Shown: positions 1-5,170 of the stretch, one piece after another
Numbering within the stretch: the first letter of the stretch is position 1
Layout of the letters: each line of letters starts with the position of its first letter
From: Lachnospiraceae bacterium
Lineage (GTDB): Bacteria; Bacillota_A; Clostridia; Lachnospirales; Lachnospiraceae
Direction of reading: 5' to 3'
Assembly (NCBI GenBank): GCA_017464045.1
Contig: JAFUEG010000282.1
Span: forward strand, 1-6,486
Length of the DNA stretch: 6,486 bases
The notes under the pieces: model-generated
Seen by the model: only the letters and a program-made list of their open reading frames with translations
What the model was told of the DNA's origin: nothing
The model's database searches: none
Program-made: the position numbers and the translations under genes

Positions 1-140
1 CAAAGTATGCAAGAAATAAAAATATAATTGTTGTGGGTGGTTCGGGTTCAGGTAAGACAAGGTTTTATGTGAAACCAAACATTATGCAGATGCATAAAAA
101 GACATCTTATATAGTTACTGATCCAAAGGGCTTAGTATAG
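1..140 (+). pseudogene. VirD4/TraG-type coupling protein fragment, truncated by insertion
   Basis: The frame starting at base 3 reads through a Walker A P-loop, GGSGSGKT (36-59), then RFYVKPNIMQ, and ends in SYIVTDPKG followed by Leu-Val-TAG (138-140). This P-loop with the following VKPN and TDPKG segments is characteristic of VirD4/TraG-family type IV coupling proteins. These are membrane-anchored ATPases that deliver the relaxase-DNA complex to the conjugative secretion channel. Family members continue for several hundred residues after DPKG, including Walker B, so this copy is cut short. The 5' part lies outside the window. The likely cause is insertion of the neighbouring serine-recombinase element at about base 131, which supplied the early TAG. 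The family call is firm from the motif run. The insertion explanation is inference. Confidence 0.8.
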
Positions 141-141
141 T
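136..141 (+). promoter_or_regulatory. Possible -10 hexamer for the recombinase at the element end
   Basis: TATAGT lies within ten bases of the proposed junction and would start transcription near 148, just before the hairpin-forming leader. No good -35 hexamer is present 17 bases upstream in the host coupling-gene sequence. In Tn4451, a related system, the recombinase promoter is completed only when the element's ends join in the circular form. A split promoter of that type would fit here, but this is inference from position only. Confidence 0.3.
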
Positions 142-150
142 ATGTGCAGA

Positions 151-220
151 GAATATCAACCCCTTGCAAACCGCGCAAAACCTTGATATTTCTCAGATTA
201 CAAATATATTATCAAGGAGG
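151..220 (+). promoter_or_regulatory. Recombinase leader with two competing hairpins and the Shine-Dalgarno site
   Basis: AATATCAA (152-159) is an exact inverted match to TTGATATT (183-190). CCTTGATA (181-188) is an exact inverted match to TATCAAGG (210-217). The middle segment is shared, so only one hairpin can form at a time. The second hairpin buries the start of AAGGAGG (214-220), the Shine-Dalgarno sequence for the ATG at 228. The first would leave it free. This is the arrangement of a translational on/off switch or attenuator. The pairings are read directly from the sequence. The function is inferred. Confidence 0.45.
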
Positions 221-227
221 AATGCAT

Positions 228-1934
228 ATGCAGTACACAGCACTTTATGAAAGACTGTCTCGTGATGACGAATTACAGGGGGAGTCCAACAGTATCAAAA
301 ACCAAAAGGAATATCTGGAGCATTATGCGAAGGATAACGGCTTCAACAACTTCCGACATTTTGTTGACGACGGTTATTCCGGAACAAACTTCGAGCGACC
401 TGCTTTTACAGAAATGATTGAGGAAATCAAAGAGGGAAATATATCCACCGTAATAGTAAAAGATATGTCACGATTTGGGAGGAACTATCTTGAGGTTGGA
501 TTTTATACGGAAATGTTCTTCCCAAAGAAGAAAGTCAGATTTATCGCTATAGGCAACAACATTGATTCCATAAAGGAAAATGAGAATGACTTCACCCCTT
601 TTGTAAATATCATGAATGAGTGGTATGCAAAGGATACGAGCAAAAAGATACGAACAGTATTCAAAGAACGTATGAAGTCGGGTAAGCGTTGCAGTGGCTC
701 TGTCCCATATGGCTTTTACAGAAAAGAAGGAGATAAAAATACACTCTATGTAGACGAAAATGTAAGGGATATTGTAAAGCATATATATCAGCTTGCAGTT
801 GAGGGTAACGGAGTGACGCAGATTGCAAAAATACTTACAGATGAGCACGTTATGATACCAACCGCATACTTTGAAAAATACCGCCCTGAAATGGCAAGGA
901 CACATACCTATCACGATCCGTATATATGGAATTCCACGACAGTATCAAGAATTCTAAGACAAAGAGAATACAAAGGCGATGTGGTATTAAGTAAGACCGT
1001 AAGTACCGGCGTGGGAAGAAAGGCACGGAGAAAAACTACAGAGGATGAGATAATTATAATTCCAAATGCACACGAGCCGATTATAGATGAGGATACATGG
1101 AATACGGCAAATCGAGTAATAAACGGAAAGAAATATAAGAGACTTGCAAACGGCTGTTATACACATATGCTGTCGGGACTTATATATTGTGCCGACTGTG
1201 GACACAGAATGAGCTATAAAAGTCCACAGGCACAGCACAGAAAGGACGGAAAGGTATATGACAGTGACAGCGCATTCGGCTGTCCTATGGCGTACAACAG
1301 ATATAACAGATGCTCGTCACATTATATAAAAACATCTTCACTTGAAAAACTGATACTGACCGCAATCAATGAAGTGTGCAGATATGTTATAGATAATGAA
1401 AATGAATTCGTAAGACAGGTAATGCTTCTTTCGGATTTTAATTACGAAAAGGAAATAAGGGAAAAGAGGAAAAGACTTACAGAGATAGAAAACAGGTTGA
1501 TAGAGCTTAGCCGTCTGATAAAGAAATTATATGAGGATAATGTATCGGGCAGAATACCCGAAAGACAGTTCCAAAGTCTAATCTCCGATTATGATAAAGA
1601 ACAGACAACACTCGAAACAGAAAAGGAAGATATTGAAGCTATGCTTTCTGCTTCTAAGTCAGAGGCATTAAGGACTGATAAATTCATAAAGCTCGTACAC
1701 CGTTATACAGAGGTAAAAGAACTTGATAAAAAGCTGTTGAATGAATTTATAGAACGTATAGAGGTACATCAGGGAGTGGGCGGAAAATACCATATGACAC
1801 AGCAGATAGATATATATTTTAATTTTATCGGACAGTTCCAAGTACCGACATCAGATGATGTTATATATCAAAAAAATGTAAATGATGACATTTACACAGA
1901 AATAACATCTGAACTTACGAGAAAGGCAATTTAA
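228..1934 (+). CDS. Large serine recombinase (TnpX/TndX-type)
   Basis: A 568-residue site-specific recombinase that would cut and rejoin DNA through a serine-linked intermediate to excise and integrate the element. The N-terminal resolvase domain opens with YERLSRDDE. Ser11 is the predicted nucleophile, and the SRFGR segment at 81-85 carries the conserved arginines. A 'recombinase' domain follows (about 150-290). A zinc-ribbon has cysteines near 321, 324, 352 and 362, then comes a charged coiled coil (about 409-480) and a C-terminal DUF4368-like segment. The ATG at 228 is chosen because AAGGAGG (214-220) sits seven bases upstream. The ATG at 222 is too close to it, and a GTG at 144 would add 28 residues lacking family character. 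It ends with TAA. The length is normal for the family and no lesion is visible. Confidence 0.93.
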   Translation: MQYTALYERLSRDDELQGESNSIKNQKEYLEHYAKDNGFNNFRHFVDDGYSGTNFERPAFTEMIEEIKEGNISTVIVKDMSRFGRNYLEVGFYTEMFFPKKKVRFIAIGNNIDSIKENENDFTPFVNIMNEWYAKDTSKKIRTVFKERMKSGKRCSGSVPYGFYRKEGDKNTLYVDENVRDIVKHIYQLAVEGNGVTQIAKILTDEHVMIPTAYFEKYRPEMARTHTYHDPYIWNSTTVSRILRQREYKGDVVLSKTVSTGVGRKARRKTTEDEIIIIPNAHEPIIDEDTWNTANRVINGKKYKRLANGCYTHMLSGLIYCADCGHRMSYKSPQAQHRKDGKVYDSDSAFGCPMAYNRYNRCSSHYIKTSSLEKLILTAINEVCRYVIDNENEFVRQVMLLSDFNYEKEIREKRKRLTEIENRLIELSRLIKKLYEDNVSGRIPERQFQSLISDYDKEQTTLETEKEDIEAMLSASKSEALRTDKFIKLVHRYTEVKELDKKLLNEFIERIEVHQGVGGKYHMTQQIDIYFNFIGQFQVPTSDDVIYQKNVNDDIYTEITSELTRKAI

Positions 1935-1960
1935 AAAATATATAAAGCTACATATAAATT

Positions 1961-2000
1961 AAGAAATGCATAATTTAATAAAAGAATGCAAAATTTAAAG
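1961..2000 (+). repeat. Two 20-bp imperfect tandem repeats upstream of the TA promoter
   Basis: AATGCATAATTTAA (1965-1978) recurs as AATGCAAAATTTAA (1985-1998), 13 of 14 identical with a 20-bp period, just upstream of the -35 hexamer at 2007. It may be a protein-binding or UP-like AT-rich element, or chance in an AT-rich gap. The remaining bases between the recombinase stop and the promoter are AT-rich, with no hairpin-plus-T-run terminator visible. Confidence 0.4.
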
Positions 2001-2006
2001 AAATTG

Positions 2007-2035
2007 TTGAGAATTGTATGTTTTTTTGCTATACT
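2007..2035 (+). promoter_or_regulatory. Sigma-A-type promoter of the toxin-antitoxin operon
   Basis: TTGAGA (2007-2012) and TATACT (2030-2035) are separated by exactly 17 bases. TG at 2027-2028 gives an extended -10. Transcription would begin near 2042. It is the best promoter match in the window and the only convincing one upstream of the TA and DGR genes. Confidence 0.75.
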
Positions 2036-2045
2036 ATGATAGAAT

Positions 2046-2125
2046 TATTGTACAAAAAGTATAATAATAAATTGAGCTGTAACAAATAGTTGTTTTCGGC
2101 TTGTACAATATGGTGTTATTGTACT
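2046..2125 (+). promoter_or_regulatory. Operator-like TGTACA palindromes
   Basis: TATTGTACAA (2046-2055) is the exact reverse complement of TTGTACAATA (2101-2110). TATTGTACTA (2117-2126) forms an inverted pair with the latter across six bases. The 15-mer starting at 2045 also recurs at 2116 with one mismatch. The cores are TGTACA, TGTACA and TGTACT. E. coli YefM-YoeB is known to repress its operon through palindromes with a TGTACA core, so these are good candidates for antitoxin autoregulation. The first site overlaps the predicted transcription start. Confidence 0.6.
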
Positions 2126-2146
2126 AAAAGAGAGGAGGCGAGCATC

Positions 2147-2407
2147 ATGCCGCAGATTATGCCTATAAAAGATTTAAAGGATACATCGGCTATATCCGAT
2201 TTGTGCCATAAAGTTGATGAACCGATTTATATAACCAAAAACGGATATGGAGATATGGTCTTAATGAGCATAGAATTATTTGAAGCGACTCAAAAAAAAT
2301 GGAATATGTATAGTGATATAGAGATATCGGAGCAGCAGATAAAAGAAGGTGCAGCAAAGGATGCAAGAAAAGCTTTGTCAGCAGTGAGGGAAAAATATGA
2401 CATATAA
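2147..2407 (+). CDS. Phd/YefM-type antitoxin
   Basis: An 86-residue antitoxin predicted to bind and neutralise the toxin encoded immediately downstream and to repress the operon. The N-terminal half (IKDLKDTSAISDLC, then PIYITKNGYGDMVLMS) is the typical DNA-binding and dimerisation fold of the Phd/YefM family. The charged C-terminal part (about 50-86) is where such antitoxins wrap around the toxin. The start is the ATG at 2147, with AGGAGG at 2133-2138 eight bases upstream. A longer open frame from 2090 would run through the operator region and lacks family similarity. The stop codon overlaps the toxin start by 11 nt, so translation is probably coupled. Likely autorepressed through the TGTACA sites upstream. 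Confidence 0.88.
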   Translation: MPQIMPIKDLKDTSAISDLCHKVDEPIYITKNGYGDMVLMSIELFEATQKKWNMYSDIEISEQQIKEGAAKDARKALSAVREKYDI

Positions 2408-2714
2408 TTTAATTATTACGGACAGAGCAGATGAACTGATAGATGACTGCGTATATTACATTATTAACAAGCTTAAAAATCCTAAAGCGGCAAAGCATTT
2501 GCTTGACGGGATATCAAAGCTTTATGACAGACTTGAAGATAATCCGTATCAATTTAAGGATTCAAAGGATGATTACCTTAGAAAAAAAGGATATAAAGAA
2601 GCTTTGGTTTTAGATATGCAATACAAAATAATATTTAGAATCGAAGAAAATAATGTATATATTGTCGGGCTGTTTCATGATTTGGAAGATTACTTTTCAA
2701 AAGTAACAGAATAA
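2397..2714 (+). CDS. RelE/ParE-superfamily toxin
   Basis: A 105-residue toxin of the RelE/ParE fold. Family members either cleave mRNA on the ribosome or poison gyrase, and the sequence alone does not settle which. Two N-terminal helices (about 8-47, containing DELIDDCVYYI and KAAKHLLDGI) are followed by LEDNPYQF. After that comes the beta-sheet core with ALVLDMQYKIIFRIEENN and VYIVGLFHDLEDYF, matching the usual ending of the family with a histidine and acidic/aromatic residues. GAGGG (2386-2390) lies six bases before the ATG, inside the antitoxin gene. It is intact and next to a matching antitoxin, so the pair is probably functional and would stabilise the mobile element. The next gene's ribosome binding site begins 27 nt after its stop. 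Confidence 0.85.
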   Translation: MTYNLIITDRADELIDDCVYYIINKLKNPKAAKHLLDGISKLYDRLEDNPYQFKDSKDDYLRKKGYKEALVLDMQYKIIFRIEENNVYIVGLFHDLEDYFSKVTE

Positions 2715-2741
2715 AAATATTTAATTGTATTATACATATGC

Positions 2742-2759
2742 AAAGGAAGTGGTTATATA
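2742..2759 (+). promoter_or_regulatory. avd ribosome binding site with an ATA at the start position
   Basis: AAAGGAAG (2742-2749) is followed after seven bases by ATA (2757-2759), where an ATG would be expected. The avd frame is open from the toxin's TAA at 2712 but contains no in-frame ATG or GTG before the conserved region. The only conventional alternative is TTG at 2799. It lies only about one base after AAAGGA, too close for normal initiation, and would discard the KSELAVITKSKDL segment that looks native to the family. Confidence 0.5.
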
Positions 2760-3134
2760 GCAAAAAGCGAACTGGCTGTAATTACAAAATCAAAGGATTT
2801 GTGCAGCTATGTGATGACCATAACAGATAAGTCGCCGAAGAAGTTTCGATTTACACTTGTTTCAAGATTGCAAAACTATTCTCTTGATGTGATAGAACAG
2901 CTTATTATGGCAAATGAGATATTTATAAATAAAGGGGATGATTCCGCAATACATGAAAGATTTTTACATCAAAGAAAGGCGATGACATCTCTTAAATTAC
3001 TTGGATATATGTCAGAACTTGCCATGAAACAACAGTGTATTCTGCCGAAGCAATATGAACAGATTACAAAGCAGATATACGATGTTGAAAATATGCTTGG
3101 AGCGTGGATTGTAAGTGACAGAAAAAGGTACTAA
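2757..3134 (+). CDS. avd: DGR accessory variability protein Avd (four-helix bundle)
   Basis: Avd forms a positively charged pentameric barrel in the Bordetella phage DGR. It binds the reverse transcriptase and the template RNA and is needed for mutagenic cDNA synthesis. Here the hallmark segments are CSYVMTITDKSPKKFRFT, SRLQNYSLDVIEQL and the C-terminal run from RKAMTSLKLLGYM through CILPKQYEQI to NMLGAWI. All are typical of bacterial Avd and are predicted to be almost entirely helical. From the ATA at 2757 it is 125 residues, within the usual range. From the TTG at 2799 it is 111. I prefer 2757 on Shine-Dalgarno spacing and N-terminal conservation, so expression may be weak. The last 20 nt overlap the reverse transcriptase start, so the two are translationally linked. 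Confidence 0.85.
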   Translation: MAKSELAVITKSKDLCSYVMTITDKSPKKFRFTLVSRLQNYSLDVIEQLIMANEIFINKGDDSAIHERFLHQRKAMTSLKLLGYMSELAMKQQCILPKQYEQITKQIYDVENMLGAWIVSDRKRY

Positions 3135-4212
3135 ACCGTATAGCTTTGATGCTATGACGGATTTTCAAAACATGTATCAGGCGTATAAAAAGACGGCAGC
3201 CGGAAAAAGGAATAAACAGGAAGTAATAGATTTTGAACTTGAACTGGCACATAATCTGTGGGATATCATAAAGCAGATGAAGGATAAGACTTATCGGGTA
3301 GGTGGATATCACAGGTTTATGATTTATGACCCTAAGGAGCGTGAAATACAAGCGTTATCATTTAGGGACAGAGTTGTACAGCATTGCCTTTGTGACAACA
3401 TTTTAAAGCCATATTTTGAAAAAAGGCTGATATATGACAACGCAGCCTGCCGTGAAGGAAAGGGCACACATTTTGCTATGGACAGGCTCAGCAGATTTAT
3501 GCGTGAGCATTACAAAAAACATGGAACAAAAGGGTATATTCTTAAATATGATATCAGACACTATTTTGACAGCATAGACCACGAAGTTTTAAAAGGCATG
3601 TTAAGTGATTTTCCTGACAGAAACGTTCTTGGACTTTTATATCATATCATAAGAAGCTATGAAAAGACTAAGGATACCGATACGGGATGCAGTAAAGGGC
3701 TTCCTATGGGAAATCAAACAAGTCAGTGGTTTGCTTTATATTATCTTGATCCGATGGACAGACTTATCAAGGAAAAAATGAAAATAAAGCATTATGTCAG
3801 ATATATGGATGATGGAATACTTATTCATGAGAGCAAGGAATATTTAAATTATGTCCTTTGCGAAATGAAGAAAATAGCAGATGAATTAAAACTTTCCTTT
3901 AATGAAAAAACTCAAATATTTCCGATTTCACATGGTGTTGATTTTCTTGGTTTTCGTTTCTATCTGACAGATACAGGGAAAGTAATAAGAAGGCTTCGGA
4001 CTTCTAATAAGAGAAGATGGAAAAGACGGCTGAAAAAGTTTAAAAAAGATTATCAAAACGGTGAAAAAACAATAGAGGAAATAGGAAGAAGTATAGTAAG
4101 CTATCGTGGACATTTGTCACATGGGCATACATACAAATTAAATAAAAAAGTAATGTCAGGCTTTGTTCTGACAAAAGCAACTGATAATGAAGATTGTAAC
4201 GGAGAATTTTAG
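3115..4212 (+). CDS. DGR reverse transcriptase
   Basis: A 365-residue reverse transcriptase that copies the TR RNA into cDNA with errors at adenines. Motifs in order: FRDRVVQHCL (83-92); the RT3 block with ILKYDIRHYFDSIDHE (142-157, first catalytic Asp 146); GLPMGNQTSQWFA (195-207); YMDD (230-233); and FLGFRF (277-282). The SQ pair after the GN in motif 4 replaces the SP-type residue of group II intron enzymes and is diagnostic of DGR enzymes. No maturase, endonuclease or RNase H domain is present, and there is a short basic thumb (RRWKRRLKKFKK). The GTG at 3115 is taken as the start. It overlaps avd by 20 nt and lacks a strong Shine-Dalgarno sequence, and an ATG at 3154 is an alternative. 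The catalytic residues are intact. TR begins 26 nt after its TAG. Confidence 0.95.
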   Translation: MTEKGTKPYSFDAMTDFQNMYQAYKKTAAGKRNKQEVIDFELELAHNLWDIIKQMKDKTYRVGGYHRFMIYDPKEREIQALSFRDRVVQHCLCDNILKPYFEKRLIYDNAACREGKGTHFAMDRLSRFMREHYKKHGTKGYILKYDIRHYFDSIDHEVLKGMLSDFPDRNVLGLLYHIIRSYEKTKDTDTGCSKGLPMGNQTSQWFALYYLDPMDRLIKEKMKIKHYVRYMDDGILIHESKEYLNYVLCEMKKIADELKLSFNEKTQIFPISHGVDFLGFRFYLTDTGKVIRRLRTSNKRRWKRRLKKFKKDYQNGEKTIEEIGRSIVSYRGHLSHGHTYKLNKKVMSGFVLTKATDNEDCNGEF

Positions 4213-4238
4213 GATTCTTCTTATGATAGGGACAGGGT

Positions 4239-4358
4239 TGCATGGTGGCTCAGTTCGCGCGGCAACAATGATAATAATGCAGCGTGCGTGAACGGCGACG
4301 ACGGCAACGTAAATGATAATGGCAACAATGTGAATAAAAAGCTTGGAGTGCGCCCCGC
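4239..4358 (+). repeat. DGR template repeat (TR)
   Basis: 120 nt matching 5068-5187 without gaps (constant offset of 829). There are 16 mismatches, all at adenines in this copy (to G 4, C 6, T 6), and no mismatch at any C, G or T. This copy contains 36 adenines, so 44 percent are changed in the other. Read in the target frame it encodes WWLSSRG, 11 AAY asparagine codons, then AAA AAG (4336-4341) and LGVRPA. It is noticeably more GC-rich between the AAY codons than its surroundings. The 3' end, TTGGAGTGCGCCCCGC, is unmutated in VR and should be the initiation-of-homing segment. One further A-to-T difference at 4359 borders the repeat. The RNA copy is the template for mutagenic reverse transcription. 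Confidence 0.96.
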
Positions 4359-4377
4359 ATTGCCCGGTATGTCAGAA

Positions 4378-4529
4378 GTATATCGAAGGTTCGTTATACC
4401 AGTACACTGTGGCAAAGGAACTCTGTTCCTTTTTACGGATGACTCCGTAGAAAAACACATGCTGTCGGAATCTGTGGACGCACTAATGCTTTCATTGTGT
4501 TGAGAGTGAAATATCATTCTCCCGACAGC
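4378..4529 (+). ncRNA. Structured non-coding region 3' of TR (putative DGR RNA spacer)
   Basis: Several hairpins follow each other. GTATA-T-CGAA (4378-4387) pairs with TTCG-T-TATAC (4390-4399). AAAGGAAC (4414-4421) pairs with GTTCCTTT (4425-4432). TACGGA (4434-4439) pairs with TCCGTA (4444-4449). GCTGTCGG (4461-4468) pairs with CCGACAGC (4522-4529), enclosing GAGAGTGA/TCATTCTC (4502-4509 with 4514-4521, one G-U) and a smaller CAC-AATG/CATT-GTG stem. In the Bordetella phage DGR, the spacer 3' of TR in the RNA is structured and is needed for priming and Avd/RT binding. This block is in the right place for that role. An open frame crosses it, but nothing suggests it is translated. Confidence 0.5.
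4414..4434 (+). terminator. Possible intrinsic terminator after TR
   Basis: The eight-pair stem AAAGGAAC-TCT-GTTCCTTT runs into a T tract ending at 4434. It could end the avd-RT-TR transcript. The stem is short and only moderately GC-rich, and a second hairpin starts at once, so it may instead be part of the DGR RNA fold. Confidence 0.35.
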
Positions 4530-4609
4530 CACATAATAATTATATAAAATGTTATCACTGTAATAACGAAAATTCTTAAGGGAAAAGTGATAAGACAGGA
4601 GGGAAAAAA
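4530..4609 (+). promoter_or_regulatory. Leader of the target gene with an inverted repeat and a strong RBS
   Basis: TTATCACT (4552-4559) and AGTGATAA (4586-4593) form an exact 8-bp inverted repeat around 26 bases. They end just before AGGAGGG (4597-4603), which is six bases upstream of the GTG start at 4610. A shorter nested repeat GTTAT/ATAAC (4551-4555 and 4563-4567) competes with the outer stem. AT-rich TATATAAAAT (4541-4550) may hold a -10, but I see no convincing -35. It could be an operator or a leader hairpin. Confidence 0.4.
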
Positions 4610-5170
4610 GTGGAAAACAAAATTGTAAAAATGTCTGTATTTAGTCACAAAACAGGACGAAAAGCATTATCATTACTGCTCAGCATTGCTATGATTTTTT
4701 CTGTTATGATGACAATGATACCGGCTATGGAAGTAAAGGCTGCGGATGATTATAAAAGCCTAAAGAATACCACAACAGTGGTAAAATTTGATGGTAAAGA
4801 TTGGTATCTTATTGATTTTGATGATAGTACAGTAACACTGCTTTCAAAAGATTGTGTTGCTGCATCACAGTACAGTTCAAGCGGTAGTTATGATGAATAT
4901 GGCAATTCTACAGTAAAAACAGCTGTAGAAACTTATTATAATACTCTTTCCGAAAATGCAAAAACAGCAGTAAGTGGCGGAATGTTTCTTCTTACGACTG
5001 AGAAGGCAAATGCAATAACAAATGCTGATGTAAGAAAATGCTCTCAGTATTCCGGCGCAAATTACAATGCATGGTGGCTCAGTTCGCGCGGCGACCTTGA
5101 TTCTCTTGCGGCGTGCGTGGACGGCGACGACGGCCACGTTCATGATAATGGCCGCAATGTGAATAATTAG
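4610..5170 (+). CDS. DGR target protein, N-terminal part, ended by a TAG inside VR
   Basis: 186 residues as read. A GTG start has AGGAGGG six bases upstream. A signal peptide follows: basic KTGRK, hydrophobic ALSLLLSIAMIFSVMM, and probable cleavage after EVKA (about residue 45), so the product is exported. Residues 50-186 form a C-type-lectin/formylglycine-enzyme-like domain of the DUF6273 type, with WYLIDFDDSTVTLLSKDCVA, MFLLTTEKANAIT, VRKCS and AWWLSSRG. This fold is the usual DGR diversity scaffold and normally closes with GVRPAL. Here TAG (5168-5170) falls just before LGVRPAL, so the domain lacks its last strand. Residues changed relative to TR are 162, 163, 165, 166, 171, 176, 178, 182 and 186, plus the stop at 187. 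The truncated product is probably secreted but misfolded. Confidence 0.88.
   Translation: MENKIVKMSVFSHKTGRKALSLLLSIAMIFSVMMTMIPAMEVKAADDYKSLKNTTTVVKFDGKDWYLIDFDDSTVTLLSKDCVAASQYSSSGSYDEYGNSTVKTAVETYYNTLSENAKTAVSGGMFLLTTEKANAITNADVRKCSQYSGANYNAWWLSSRGDLDSLAACVDGDDGHVHDNGRNVNN

Noticed and set aside
144..227. Upstream GTG start extending the recombinase by 28 residues
   Set aside because: It has no Shine-Dalgarno sequence, the extension lacks family character, and a strong AAGGAGG is correctly spaced for the ATG at 228.
468..914. Reverse-strand open frame opposite the recombinase
   Set aside because: A shadow of a well-supported gene, with low-complexity hydrophobic and Cys/Tyr-rich translation and no recognisable domain. 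The same applies to the other reverse-strand frames in this window.
2090..2146. Upstream start extending the antitoxin by 19 residues
   Set aside because: The stretch covers the TGTACA palindromes and is not antitoxin-like. AGGAGG is placed for the ATG at 2147.
2738..2830. ATG at 2738 as the avd start
   Set aside because: It is in a different frame, which closes after about 30 codons, and it has no ribosome binding site.
3115..4212. Group II intron maturase or retron as the identity of the reverse transcriptase
   Set aside because: There is no maturase or HNH domain and no intron RNA or retron msr/msd signals. The SQ-type motif 4, the neighbouring avd and the adenine-specific TR/VR pair identify a DGR.
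4288..4503. Open frame of 71 codons across TR and the downstream region as a gene
   Set aside because: Its first half is TR read in the target frame and the rest crosses strong hairpins. It has no ribosome binding site and no family likeness.
5168..5170. TAG reassigned to an amino acid as the main explanation
   Set aside because: TAG also ends the reverse transcriptase at the position expected for the family, and the TR codon AAG explains the VR stop by one A-to-T change. Not fully excluded without the genome's tRNAs.
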